A stretch of DNA of 64,000 bases from Chrysophaeum taylorii (Eukaryota; Sar; Pelagophyceae; Pelagomonadales; Pelagomonadaceae): NCBI GenBank assembly GCA_029834535.1, contig JAQMWT010000178.1:1-64000 (forward strand). The letters are read 5' to 3'. How positions within the stretch are numbered: the first letter of the stretch is position 1; each line of letters opens with the position of its first letter. The translations under genes were made by a program, and so were the position numbers. This document shows positions 21,235 to 32,595 of this stretch, piece by piece. Below the pieces are notes generated by a model. The model saw only the letters and a program-made list of their open reading frames with translations. It was not told the DNA's origin and made no database searches.

Positions 21235-21996
21235 ATGCGCGTGGTCCAGTTTCCCAAGTCCGAAGATGAGCCCCTCGTGGCCGGGGAAGTCGCGGTGTCC
21301 CCGCGGGTCGAGGGGCGGTGCGTGGTCGAGGGTCCTGGCGAGGGCGAGTTCGCGGGCCGCGTGCGCGTCTCGTGGGAGGACGGGAGCGTGTACCACGCGC
21401 GCCGCGGAAGTCTCCAGCGGCTCTACGATGGCCTCGTCGTTGTCGCCAGGACAGAGGCCTTCCGCGCCCTCGCGGCCCAGGTCTCCCGCGAGGACGCTGT
21501 GCTCGAGCTCGGATGCTCCGCGGGTGCGGCGACGCGCCTCTTGGTGCGGCGCGCCCGGACGGTCGTCGCGGTCGACAAGTCGAAGGAGATGATTCGCGCC
21601 GCCAAGGACCGAGCCCCGGGTGCCACCTTCCTGCAGATGGACGTGTTGCGCGACGACGCCTGGGATGCCTCCGAGGCCGACGTCGTCTTTCTCGACCTCG
21701 GTGGCGTCGGCGCGCTCGATCACTCGGCGACGCTGCTCAAGCGACTCCTCGGCCGGCGCGATCCTCGTCTCGTCGTCGTCAAGTCCCGCGAGCTCGCCGC
21801 CTGCCTCGCCGCTGCCTTTCACGGCGACCCCGTTATGCACCTCGTCCTCGCTGACCTCCTCCGGGCGGTCTTCCGCCAGGCCTGCCTCAAAGCCAAGCGT
21901 GACACCCAGATCCGGGTCAAGGATGATCATGCCGATGAACATAATAATAACCAGGATTCCGGTCAACTAACGATGACGACCGAGCCTTTTCCCTGA
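21235..21996 (+). CDS. SAM-dependent class I methyltransferase
   Basis: The 253-residue protein has a Rossmann-type methyltransferase core. Motif I is VLELGCSAGAATRLLV (about 88-103), the acidic end of beta-2 is VVAVDKSKEMIRAAK, motif II lies around LQMDVLRDD, and ADVVFLDLGGVGAL follows at beta-4. A ~75-residue N-terminal beta-rich part (VSWEDGSVYHARRGSLQRLYDG) resembles a Tudor/SH3-like module. The substrate is unknown; the core looks most like small-molecule or RNA/protein methyltransferases without a target-specific motif. The ATG at 21235 follows the divergent gap; an open frame upstream to 20827 overlaps the neighbouring gene and is probably chance. Confidence 0.72.
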   Translation: MRVVQFPKSEDEPLVAGEVAVSPRVEGRCVVEGPGEGEFAGRVRVSWEDGSVYHARRGSLQRLYDGLVVVARTEAFRALAAQVSREDAVLELGCSAGAATRLLVRRARTVVAVDKSKEMIRAAKDRAPGATFLQMDVLRDDAWDASEADVVFLDLGGVGALDHSATLLKRLLGRRDPRLVVVKSRELAACLAAAFHGDPVMHLVLADLLRAVFRQACLKAKRDTQIRVKDDHADEHNNNQDSGQLTMTTEPFP

Positions 21997-22100
21997 TGCT
22001 GGAGCCGATTTTGTATTCTCGAGAGCTAGCAGACTAGACTGTGCACACCATCACCGCGCGGCGGCGGTGGTGTCTTACAGAAAAGTCGGGGTTCGAGAGT

Positions 22101-22325
22101 GTAATAACTAACTAACTAACTCCAGACCTCTCCCGAGCATGGGAGCCAGGCCGGACAGGCAGAAGCCGATCCGGAATCACAGAGGACAATCACGCAGTTG
22201 GGGCAGAGGCGAGGGACGAGGACTCGTTGATGACGGACCGCCACTGCGCGCGGTCTTGTGCGAAGTCGTGCAAGAGCGTCGCAGGCCGCAAACGTGTTGG
22301 TCCACGAACAATCGACCTGTCCGTC
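22101..22325 (+). repeat. Dispersed ~230-bp repeat, copy 1
   Basis: This segment is closely similar, in opposite orientation, to 60856-61088. Shared blocks include GGAATCACAGAGG, GTCTTGTGCGA..TCGTGCAA and CAATCGACCTGTCCGTCG, plus a TAACTAAC run at the outer end. The match stops abruptly near 22325, 43 bp before the DPH3 start codon, so this copy probably contributes to the DPH3 5' region. It could be a short mobile element or a fragment of one; no terminal inverted repeats are evident. Confidence 0.6.
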
Positions 22326-22368
22326 GAAAGGGAACGGCAGCCCGCCGCCGAAAATCGGCGGGTTAGTG

Positions 22369-22566
22369 ATGACGCGAGCGAAGGTCTACGAAGTGGTCGC
22401 GCTGTCGCGCATGCTCTACGTGGACGGGCTGTTCACGTACGCGTGTCCCTGCGGCGACGTGTTTGAGATCTCGGTGGAAGAAGTGCGGTCAGGCGAGGAC
22501 ATCGCCCACTGCCCGAGCTGTACGCTCAAAATACGCGTGGTAATCGACGTTGCGATCGACGAATGA
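22369..22566 (+). CDS. DPH3: Diphthamide biosynthesis protein 3 (DPH-type zinc protein)
   Basis: The 65-residue protein is the usual size for DPH3/Kti11. It has the CSL zinc fold with four Cys ligands: C26 and C28 in YACPCGDVF, and C48 and C51 in HCPSCTLKIRVV, plus the conserved GEDIAHCPSC block. DPH3 supplies electrons for the radical-SAM step of diphthamide synthesis on elongation factor 2 and also supports Elongator tRNA modification. I chose the ATG at 22369 because it gives the family length; an upstream in-frame ATG lies in the dispersed repeat. Its TGA stop overlaps the ATG of the next gene as ATGA. Confidence 0.9.
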   Translation: MTRAKVYEVVALSRMLYVDGLFTYACPCGDVFEISVEEVRSGEDIAHCPSCTLKIRVVIDVAIDE

Positions 22567-23612
22567 AGTGGGCGTGGCTGGTGGTGTTCGCGCGGGCCGA
22601 CATCCCCGAGCTGCTCGCGTGGTGCGAGAAGAAGGGGGGTGGCCTCGGCGCGGGGGTCGAGGTGGGACACGTTGACTCGGGGGCGCCGCGCGGTCTGTTC
22701 GCCTCGATTTTTGATCAGGAAAGCGAGCTGCGGGGACTCGTCGCCAAGACCGCCTTGGAGAAAGGCGCTCCCGTCGTCACGATGCCGCTGCTGACGGGTC
22801 TCGCACTCCACGTCGCCGACTGGCAAAAGAGCGCGCTGGGCAGGAGCTGCGACGTGGTCGAGGACCTCAGCAACGAGTATCTGTTGGCGGCGATCCTCGC
22901 CGTCGATTCGACGGCTCCCCATTCGCCGTGGAAACCCTACCTCGACACCCTTCCGCTGATCGACGTTCCGCGCATCTGGGAGAAGTCGGACGCGGCTCTG
23001 CTCCCCAAGTCGCTCGTCAGGCGCGCTAAGAATCAGCGAATAAGGGACCGTCGAGCCTACCGCGTCCTCGTCGCCGAATGCTCGCTCAACTCGCCGAGGT
23101 TCGAGGCCCTCGGCTGGGGCCTCGCGATCGTCTCGAGCCGCGTGCGTCGCGTGCGCGTCGACCGCAACGGCCAGTGGACTTATCTCCGCATGCTCGTGCC
23201 CCTCGTCGATCTCCTCAACTGGTCCTCCGATCCCAACGTGAAGTGCGACGTCGAAAACAGCGTCGTCTACTGCACCACGATCCGGCCTGTCGATTCGGGC
23301 GAACACCTCACGGTCGCCTACGACAAAACCGACCCCGTCGACTTCCTCTTCGACTACGGCTTCGTCCCCTCCGCGGGCCTCGACTGCGGCCCTCCGCCCC
23401 GTGGGGGTGAGCCCATCCTCAAACAGGCCCACGACGACCTCCAAGCCGAAATCAACGACCTCAAATACAAACTCAGACACCACGGCCACCACGAGAGCCG
23501 CGGCGACCTCATCCTCAACGTCCTCCGCTTCAAGAAGGCCTGCCTCCGCGCCCACCTCCCCGACGCCGCCGTCGATGACGACACGGGCCCCCAGGCCACC
23601 GAGCTCCGCTAA
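22563..23612 (+). CDS. SET-domain lysine methyltransferase (SETD6 / Rubisco LSMT-like)
   Basis: The 349-residue protein shows the split-SET pattern of this family. ELLAWCEKKGGG..GVEVGHVDSGAPRGLFA is the N-terminal SET strand region, followed by a helical insert and then LVPLVDLLNWSSDPNVKCDV (about 220-240) in place of the usual DxxNH block, and GEHLTVAYDKTDPVDFLFDYGFVP (about 255-278). It probably methylates a protein lysine with SAM. The Asn-His pair of the canonical NH motif reads NW here, so the active site deserves a check. The first residues (MKWAWLVVFARA) are weakly hydrophobic and could be a leader. The start codon overlaps the DPH3 stop. Confidence 0.78.
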   Translation: MKWAWLVVFARADIPELLAWCEKKGGGLGAGVEVGHVDSGAPRGLFASIFDQESELRGLVAKTALEKGAPVVTMPLLTGLALHVADWQKSALGRSCDVVEDLSNEYLLAAILAVDSTAPHSPWKPYLDTLPLIDVPRIWEKSDAALLPKSLVRRAKNQRIRDRRAYRVLVAECSLNSPRFEALGWGLAIVSSRVRRVRVDRNGQWTYLRMLVPLVDLLNWSSDPNVKCDVENSVVYCTTIRPVDSGEHLTVAYDKTDPVDFLFDYGFVPSAGLDCGPPPRGGEPILKQAHDDLQAEINDLKYKLRHHGHHESRGDLILNVLRFKKACLRAHLPDAAVDDDTGPQATELR

Positions 23613-23784
23613 ACGGGAGAATAATTCGTCAATTTGACGGCAACTTTTGGATGCTAAACGGATGTAACTTCTCGGTGGCTTTCGATACATCTAGGGATCC
23701 TATTTGTGTTTCAACGACCTTACGTGGCAGTGGGAGAGCTGCTCATAACCGCCGCCTCCCGCCGCAGCCGCCGTCGCCGCCGCC

Positions 23785-26700
23785 ATGGCTGCTGCTGCTG
23801 CTGCACTGTTGCGATGGTGGCTCCTAGCACTAACGACGTGGGTCGTCGCCGCGGCTTTGAACGCCACCAATTCAACCAACGCACCAAGCTTCGCGCCATC
23901 GCCGTCCAACGCGACGAACGCCACGAACGCGATGCCGACCACGGCACCGTCGCCGTCCAACGCTACGAACGCCACGAACACGATCCCGATGCCGACCACG
24001 GCGCCGTCGCCGTCCAACGCGACGAACGCCACCAGCACGATGCCGACCACGGCACCGTCGCCGTCCAACGCGACGAACGCGACCTTGGTGGCCGCGCCTA
24101 CGCGTCGTCCAACGGCAAGCCCGGAGCCCACCGGCGCGTTTGGTTCAGCGATCAACGGGACGAACCAACCGACGCCGGCTAATTATCTGACCCCGACCGG
24201 CGTGAATTATGATGACGCGGCCTTTTCCTACAACTATTACGATGATATGACGCCCGTCCCGACCTACGACCCGTTCCTTGACGACGGTGCGACCTATTAT
24301 TATTATTATTATCACGACGACGGCGGCTCTCCCGGCGACGACTTCGTTTTCGACGACAACGACGAGTCGGAGAGATCGTACTCCTTCAACTCTTACAGCT
24401 TTTCGCACGGCGAGTCCTTATCGTTTTCGCGTTTCTCGTCTTATTCTTCTTCTTCGAGTGGAGACGATGACTTCAATTTTGACGACGACGAAACCAACGC
24501 CGCCTCCTCCGTGTCGTACTCAAATTCGTACGATTCGACCAACAATTATTATTTCGACGACTACGGCGGAATTTACTACAATGATTACGCCGCGCGCGAT
24601 GATGCCCTCTCGTTCAACTACGGGGACGGTGAGTCAAGAACTTTGCTTCTAGGTTTGGATGCGACACCGACACCAGGATTCGACGATGCTACGAGCTACG
24701 ACTATGGAGGGGACAACGACTTTCTGTATTACGACGGCTACGGTGATGACGCGTACGCGCACATCAATCCAGCGTCGTAATACATTAAGATGGTCCCAAC
24801 TCCAACGCAGATACGGTGATGATGGCCCGTACTCGGCGGCCTTTGACGATGACTACGCGCACAACCCCAACGTCGAAATCTTTAAAAAATGAATGTCCCC
24901 ATGCTCGACTCGCGCAGGTACGACGATGACACTACGAACTACTATGAAGGGAGTGGTGATGGCGACTACACGCGCGCACGCAGCGTCGAAATAGTAAAAA
25001 TCCTTTTTCTGACATCTGCACGCGTAGGTACGACGACGCTGCGTACTATGAGTATTACTACGGTGGGATTGACGACGCGTACACGTACGAAACTTGCTTC
25101 GCGACGCTGTAGAGTGACCACCACACCGCAGGTACGACGACGCTGCGTACTACGAGTATTACTACGGTGGGACTGACGACGCGTACGCGCACAACTTTAT
25201 TCAGTGTCAAAATTGCCTCTGTTGTTCCATCCTTTTTTACAGAAATGCGCAGATACGGCGACGACATTACGTACTATGAATTTTATGGGAGGACCGACGA
25301 TGATTACGCGCACGATGTCAGCGTCGTCGAATTGAGCTCGTTTATTTTCTTCTCGATCCTCCTAGAACGCTTTCTCTCGCAGGTACGACGACATGCCGTA
25401 CTACTATGGATATGAAGGGAGCGGTGATGACGCGTACACGCGAGAACCCGGCGACGAATCATTCAACGCCTGTGTCTATAGCACGTGCAGTGAAATGCTC
25501 GCGCAGCTATGGCGATGATGCCTACTATTACGGGTATGGAGGGAGTGGCGATGATGCATACGCGTGCGAATCCCGCGCCATACCATAAAATAGTACGCGG
25601 CAACGAATGAAATAAATAGGAGCGCGCAGGTACTACGAAACGCCGTACTACTATGTTTATTACGGAGGTAGCGGCGACGACGACGCGTACACGCACGAAG
25701 CCAGCGTCGTCGCTTTTGTGCTGTCCGAGTCGACCAGATCTGGCAGTGCAGTGAGGCGCCCACTCGATGATCGGCACACGCAGGTACTACGACACTCCAT
25801 ACTATTACGCGTACTTCGAAGGGCCCGGCGATGATGCATACTCGTACAGCAAACCCGCGCCCAATAGTCAAACGATCGCTGGAATTCATTCATTCATTTA
25901 TTTTTTTATTTGCGCAGGTATGACGACGAGTATGGATACTATGAAGGTGCCGACGATGACGAAAAAACGTGCGAAGAAGAGAGCGTTGATTGCGATCGCG
26001 TTGTTGAGTGCAATCGAGTCGTCGCATCGCGCAGGTACGGCGATGGCTACTACGGCGACGACTACGCATACTACGTGTACTACTATGGGGGGGATAATGC
26101 ATTCTCGCATGAAGCTGTGCCTCCTCCAGTCCAGCTGGATCGATCTTCTTCTTGTTAAACTCATAACTCGATGCAACAGGTATGATGACGACGATTTCGG
26201 GCGATACTACTACTACTCTCCGAACTATGGCGACGATGCATACTACTACTCGCATCAAGCAGAGTCAAGAAGAAAAAAGATGCTTGTTATTATTACACCG
26301 TAATAATTGGTTGTTGCATCGCAGTAACGATGATGATTTTTTTGCGTACTTTGGCTACGACGACGATTTGGACTTTGTTGACGATGCGTACTCCGCAGTG
26401 TCTGTCTGTCTGTCTGTCTGCTTGTAAAAGGCTTTTTCTCCACAATCAAATAGGTTCTCTTATTTCTACAACGGATACTATGGCGACGAGAGATACTACT
26501 ACCACTACTCTGCAGACTTGGGGAGCTACGCCTTCGGCGATGACGACTTCGGATTCTACGACGACCTTGTCGACGACGACGACGCCGTATTTAGACCACC
26601 CGTGGGTAGCTACTCGTTTGATGATGACGACGACGACTTTGGAGATGACGCCTATTACGACCCGGAGGATAGGAGCTACTCATACGACGACGACGACGAC

Positions 26701-29700
26701 GACGACTTGATTGACGACGACGACGGCTTGTTTGAAGACGCGGATTATTACTATTACGACGACGCGAGTTACAGCTATGGTTCGTACGGCGATTTGTCGT
26801 TTGGGACACCGAGCAGCCCGTCGGGCGTTCCCGCGCCCGCACCAACGCCCGGGCCGACGACGGCCGGGCCGTCCGTTATCCCCGGGAACCCAACTCGAGC
26901 TCCGGTGATCGCGCCGACGCCAGTGCCGACGACTGCGATACCGACGACATCCCTGCCGTCGCCGGTGCCGACGTTGTCGTCGTGCGACGACCTTCGAGAG
27001 AGAGGCGTCTCGCCCTCCGAACCGCGATTATATTACGCGAGCTTCGACGACACGGGCGCCGGGGTAACATTTCTGTTCGACGAAGAGACCGACCAGGCCT
27101 CGGTGGCAAGCGGGGTCGAGTTCGAGTGCGGCGAAATTTTGGAGTTCCCCGACGTCGAGGCAGCGACGTGCAGCTGGGTCGAGACCACCGAGCTGTACGC
27201 GATCGCGAGCTCGTCGTTATCCTTGGTTCCGTACTCGAACGCGACGCTGCTCCCGGGGGTGCTCAAGGCAAGGTGCGTAGCATCGAGGTGCGAGTGCCAC
27301 CGGTACGCCAACGCCTCGACGGTGGCCGTTTTGCCGCCGGAGACGCCGCCGACGGTCGATGCCATTATCCAGGGTCCGACTTCGGTATCGGTGTGCGACC
27401 AGCTTTCTCTCGCGTCGGAACAGTCTTCGGGGAGCGGGGGCCGCGCGTTCGCGTACGCTTGGAAGGTCACCACCACCCCGACGTCGTCGTCGTCGTTGCA
27501 GAAAAATGCAACCGCAGCCCTCGAGGCGGAAATCGGGGTCGCGAACGCGAACGGCGGCGACGAAGACCTCGTCGTTTCCGGAGAAACGCTCGAGCTGCTG
27601 TACGACTCTGGAGTTCGAGAGCTCGCGGTCGCGCTGACGCTGACGAACTTTTTGTTTGGAACCGACACGTCGGCGGAGTTTCCGGTCGCGTTGAGTTTGG
27701 AGCTGCTGCCGACCGTCGAGATCATCGGCGGCCTCGCGCAGGAGACGACGCGACCGTCGACGCTCTCGATCAAGGCCTCGGCTACCGCGACGTCCTGCGA
27801 CGGGCGACCGCCCGCCGAGCGCGGCGTGAGCTACGATTGGCGCCTGAGTCCGTCGAACCTATCCTCGACGTCTCTCGATCCTCGCACCTTCAGACTTCCG
27901 CCGTACGCGCTCGAAGCGGGATCGTCTTACTCGCTCTCGGTTCGAGTCACCGATACGACGCTCGGCACGTTTGCGACGGCGTCGTGTTCCCTCGCCGTAC
28001 GAAAGTCGGGCGTCGTCGCGTCGATCGGCGGCGGCACCTCGCGCGTCGCCTCGCTGAGCAGTCTCGTCGAGGTATCGGCGTCGCAGTCCTACGACGAGGA
28101 CCTCGGGACCGAAGCGACGGGGGCGGACGCGGGCCTCGCCTTTTGGTGGACTTGCGGCGGCGGCGCGTGCGGCGACGTCGTCGACGCGCAGCGCACCCGG
28201 GAGACCCTCGAGTTCCGCGGCGCCGAGCTCGGAGGCGTCGGTACCTACACGTTCCGCGTCAACGTGACGGCGTCCGACGGCCGGACCGCCGCGTCGTCGC
28301 CCTCCGTCGTAGTCGTCGCGAACGACGAGCCGCCCGTCGTCGAGCTCGACACGTCGACCGTCGCGACGCGCGTGACCAGCACGGCGCGCGTCGTCATATA
28401 CGGGACAGTCGGGCCGCCCGCCTCCTTGAACGCGACGGCATCCAGCAGCCGCCGCCTCTGGGGGTGGTTGAATTCGAGCTGGAGTTTGGAAGGAGGCAGC
28501 TCGTTGGCGGGCGGATCGTCGCTGCGGTCGTGGGCGACGACGCCGACGATATCGTGGTCCCGGAAGGTCGCAACAACGCGGTCCCACGATCTCGCGCTGC
28601 CGTCGGGCTCGCTGGTTGGCGGATCGACGTACAGTTTGCGACTCTCGGCGCTGCTGTCGGACGGGATCAACGAGGGTATCGGGTACGCGACCGTGTCGTT
28701 CGTCGCGGCCAAAGTCCCGACGTCGGGCACGCTCTCCGTGACGCCCGAGGCCGGCGTAGCCCTCGAGACGCTCTTCGTGCTGGATACGGCAAACTGGGTC
28801 ACCTCTGATCTCCCTTTGACCTACGCGTTCAAGTCAGAATCGGGAACGCGCATCACGACGCTGCGCGGAGCGACGCGCCAAGCCGAGCTCGAAGACGCGG
28901 TGCTCCCGGCCGGTTCTCCGAACGTCACCGTCGTCGCCTTCGCCTACGACGCCCTCGGTGGCGAGGCATCGGTGTCGAAGAGCGTCCGCACGCGCCAAAC
29001 CTCTCTTCGCGGCGAGGCGCTCGCGAACGTCGCGCTTTCGCTCCTCGAAACCGCGGCCGCCCAGCGATCGAACGAGGCGGCGTGCCAGGCGGTCGTCGCG
29101 TCGTCGACCGCCGCTGCCAACGACACTGGCCTCCTCGGGATATTGGTGGACGCGCTCGTGGGCGTCGTCGACACCCAGGATGCCGACTCGGACCTCGTCG
29201 AGCAGAGCGCGACGGCGGTCGAAGGTCCTTCGGGTGGCGCGCTCGACTCGTCCAGCGCCGCGACGCTCCTCGACCTCGTCGATTCGCTCGCGACTACCTC
29301 CAGTACCGAAATCAAAGGCCTCACCGATCTCTCGGCGACGAGCCTCGCCTCGAGCCTTTCGGCGCTCCTCGACACCGACCTCTTCGCCCCCCCCGACGCG
29401 ACGACCGCGAACGCGTCTTCGAGAAGGCGTCAACTTCGAGAGGCCGCCGCGTCGACCCTCGGCAGCTCGGTCGACAACATCCTCGCCGCGCAGCTGGCCG
29501 ACAAGGTCGCCGGCGAGGAGGCTTCCACCCTCGAGACCGACAATCTCAAGACGGCGGCGCAGCGCGTCGCGGGCGGCGCGTTTCTGGGGCTCCCGTCCTC
29601 GGACGCGTCGGCCGAGCTTCTAGAAGGCGCGGAGGTCGACCTCCAGCTCGCCGAATACGGCGTCAACCCTTACGCCGGCCGGGGCGACCTAACCTCCAAC

Positions 29701-32595
29701 GTCCTGCGGTTCGGGGTCGCCGCGTCGCAGCAGCAGCGACGACGACGACGACGACAAAGGACTCGTCTTCTTCGAGAAGAAGCAACGAACGCGACAACAA
29801 CGACCGTCGAGCTCCAGCTCACGTCGTCTACCGCTTGGAGTGCTTCCAAAAACGGTTCTTCGATTAGCGTCGCGCGAGCGAACGTGACGTGCGGCTGCGA
29901 CGACTACGCGAACGCGAGCTACGCGTGCCCCGACGGAACGGTGTTGACGAAGGTGTGCTCGGGCTTACCCGGGATCTACGCGCTGACGTGTCCGAGCGCG
30001 ACGACGGCGTGCACCACGTACGTCGACGGCGAGTGGACCTCGGAGTACTGTCGGTTCGTCGACTCGGCGTCGGGCGTGACGCGATGCAAGTGCACCATAC
30101 CCGACGACGACGGCTCGAACGACTTCGCCTCGTCGGACGCCCTCGCCGAATCGTACGCGGCCTACGCCGACACCCTGACCGAGTTCGATCCGAGCCGCGC
30201 GATCACGATGTTCGTCGCGCTCGGCGCTCTCCTCGTCGGCTGCTGCGGGCTCGTCGTCTACGGCAAATGGCTCGACGCGAACGATTCCGCCAGGAGGCGG
30301 TTGCCCCAAAAACAAGGCGGCGTCTATGTATCCACCGTCCTCGATCAAACGAAGCTCTTCAGCGTTAGCAATTCAATCGACCACGACGACGAACAGCAGC
30401 AGCAGCAGCAGCAGCGCCTCGGTTTGGCGCCGCCGCCGGCGGGGGCTTCGTCCAAGGAGCGCGCGACGAAAACGACGGCCGCCAAGAAGGGAATGGCCAA
30501 GGTATCGGCGACGGCGCAGCGGTTCTGGTTGGCCTTCAAGCACCAGCACTCGATCGCGAGCTGGCTTCTCGTCTACAGCGAGACGGTGCCGCGGACGATG
30601 CGCGTTATCGTCATCGCTTTCGAAATTCTCGTCTGCATGTTCGGGTTCGCGCTCGAGACAAACTTGTTGTACGCCGACCCCGGATGCGACGACGAAAATA
30701 CCAAATCCGGCTGTCTCCAGTACAAGGCTGCCTTCTGGGCGGGCGGCGGGCACCAGTGCGAGTGGGAGGACTGCAAATGCAAGCAAAACGTTCCCGACCT
30801 CGACTCGTCGACGAATCCGACGCAATACCTCTTTCTGGGCGTCGTCCTGTTGCTCACCGTTCCGATCACCAAGGCCTTCGAACATCTCTTCGACGAGTAC
30901 CTCGCGGCGCCCGTCCCGGATGCGCTGCGCTGTACCCGCGTTGCCTCTACTTCCCGCGGTGCCGCCGGCAGTCCGCCGAGTCCCGAGCTGCTACGACGAG
31001 AGGTGGAATTGTCGGCGGCGGCGGTCCCGGCCGCGTTGCGGTGCCGCGGCAGTCTCCCCCAAAAAAAACAAAAAGGAGGCCGGCCGCCGAGCGCCGAGGA
31101 GGTCATCGATGTTCAAACGGCGCGCCCTCGCGACGTCGATTTGGAGGAGGAGGAGGAGGAGAGGACCCCCAAATCGGTGGTGGTCGACGCGACGGACTAC
31201 GAGGTGGCGGAGATCGCGGTGGTGGCGAGAAGCGGCGACGGCGGAAGCATGGCGCAGATCAAGGCCTGGCAGGAAGCCGCCATGTCGTGGCTCTCTGGGG
31301 ACGAGGAGCCACCAGTACCGGCGATCGACCGCTGGCAGGAGACGGTGTCGCGAGTGAAAAGCGCCCCTTCGAGCGGTTTCAAAAACGACGGCGGGCCTCC
31401 CCAGGATCGCGAGCTACGGATTGTGAGGCATGATTTCGAGACTTCGGTCGAAACCGTGAGCGCCGAGACGCTCGAGGAGAAGGCGAGGCGGCTCGGTCCG
31501 CGCGTCGCCGAGGCCGTCGCCGCCCAGCTCCTCGAGTTGGGAGAGGTGCGGCGACTCCTCGAGGAGCGGCAGCGAGCGGTCGGTCCCGTCGACGCGATCG
31601 CCGCGGCCGTGCGATCGCGATGGGACTTTTCGGAAGACTACGAGCGGTTTAAGAAAAGTGTCGAAACCACCTTGTACCGCGACCTCATGACGGCGCACAA
31701 GTGGCAGGCAGAAATTGAAGCGTATCGCGAGGCGCTCGAGCCGGAAGACTTCGAACGCGTTCGGTTCGAGACCCTCGAAAAATACGAACGCATCGTCCAC
31801 ATGAAGTCGACGGAGCGCATCGTGTTTAGCGCGTGCTTCGGCCGGCTCGACTTTAGCATGGACGCGCCCGAGGAACCCCCCGCGACCCGAACGTACGTCC
31901 TGGCCGTCCTCGCCGTCTCGTTTACGTTTGGCGGCATGGCCTACTACCTCCTCGGGACGGCGTCGCAGCTCGGCAACCGCGCGACGGCATCCTGGCTCGG
32001 GTCCTTTCTCTTCGGATTTACGCTGAGCGTCGCCATCGCCGAGCCCCTCGCCATCTTCTTCTTCTTCGTATGGATGCCCGACGTCGCTTGGGAACGACTC
32101 GTCGATACCACCCAAGGATCGTTGAGCAAATACCCCTTCCAGCAAACGACCCCCAACGCCTTCACGCTTCTCCTCGAGCTCGAACCGCGCCTCGTCGACG
32201 ATCCCAAGATCATACACCTCGCCGAAGGCGTCCACGGAGAACGCCGCGAACTACGGCGCGACGACCCGCGCTTCCTCGACTTTCTTCAGGTTGAGCTCGA
32301 CGCGATCGCGGACTACGAGACGTGGCGACTCCCCTACGACACCCGCGTGATCCTTCCCCTCCTCGCCGCCTTCGTCCTCCTTCCCGACTTTATCCAGGAG
32401 GCTGCCTTCGAACAAGTCTGCGCTTTCGTGCCCTTCCTCTCCACCCTCGTCCTCCCAAAGTCCCTCTTCGAGAGTCTCGTGCCCAGGGCCCAGTCCACCA
32501 TCGTCCTCCTCTTCTCCGCCCTCGTCGTCGCATTCCTCTACTTTGCCTGCGAGCTCTCGCGCTTCCTCCTCCGCAAAATCGCCGCCCGCTACTAG
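23785..32595 (+). CDS. REJ / polycystin-1-like membrane receptor, 16-exon model with Tyr/Asp microexons
   Basis: Proposed exons: 23785-24628, 24677-24758, 24811-24858, 24918-24971, 25028-25084, 25132-25188, 25253-25309, 25383-25439, 25507-25563, 25630-25692, 25784-25843, 25918-25968, 26035-26106, 26180-26251, 26325-26399, 26454-32595. They join in frame to 2615 residues. The order is: signal peptide; mucin-like SPSNATNATN repeats; a long Tyr/Asp-rich part (about 150-690) in which each microexon gives a YDD..YYxYxGxxDDAY unit; a Pro/Thr linker; a large ectodomain with REJ-like blocks (GPTSVSVCDQLSL near 876); a Cys-rich GPS-like region near 1700-1780; a TM near 1818-1839; and further TMs near 1950, 2026, 2380, 2414, 2532 and 2583. 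REJ/polycystin proteins are surface receptors or channel partners. The intron borders have no transcript support; the last donor (GT at 26400) is the least sure. Confidence 0.75.
24629..26453 (+). other. Microexon array with short introns, mostly GC-AG
   Basis: Fifteen introns of 47-91 nt alternate with fourteen small exons, thirteen of them 48-75 nt long. Those thirteen are multiples of three, and introns 2 to 15 all lie in phase 2. Acceptors read mostly CGCAG|GTAC. Donors at the same place in the unit, TACNC|GY, are GC in introns 2, 3, 4, 6, 7, 8, 10, 13 and 14, and GT in 1, 5, 9, 11, 12 and probably 15. Several introns share blocks such as CAGCGTCGTCG or CGTCGAAAT soon after the donor, so exon and intron seem to have been copied together. 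Confidence 0.75.

Noticed and set aside
26394-26440. TGTC microsatellite in intron 15 of the REJ gene as a ninth copy of the Helitron-like family
   Set aside because: Only the simple repeat is shared; neither the TCCTAAC end nor the CCCTCGATTTAGGG block is present.
26982-31433. Long Arg-rich frames (up to 608 codons) inside the REJ gene
   Set aside because: They are out-of-frame readings of GAC/GCG-rich sequence. Only the frame with REJ, GPS-like and TM segments makes sense.
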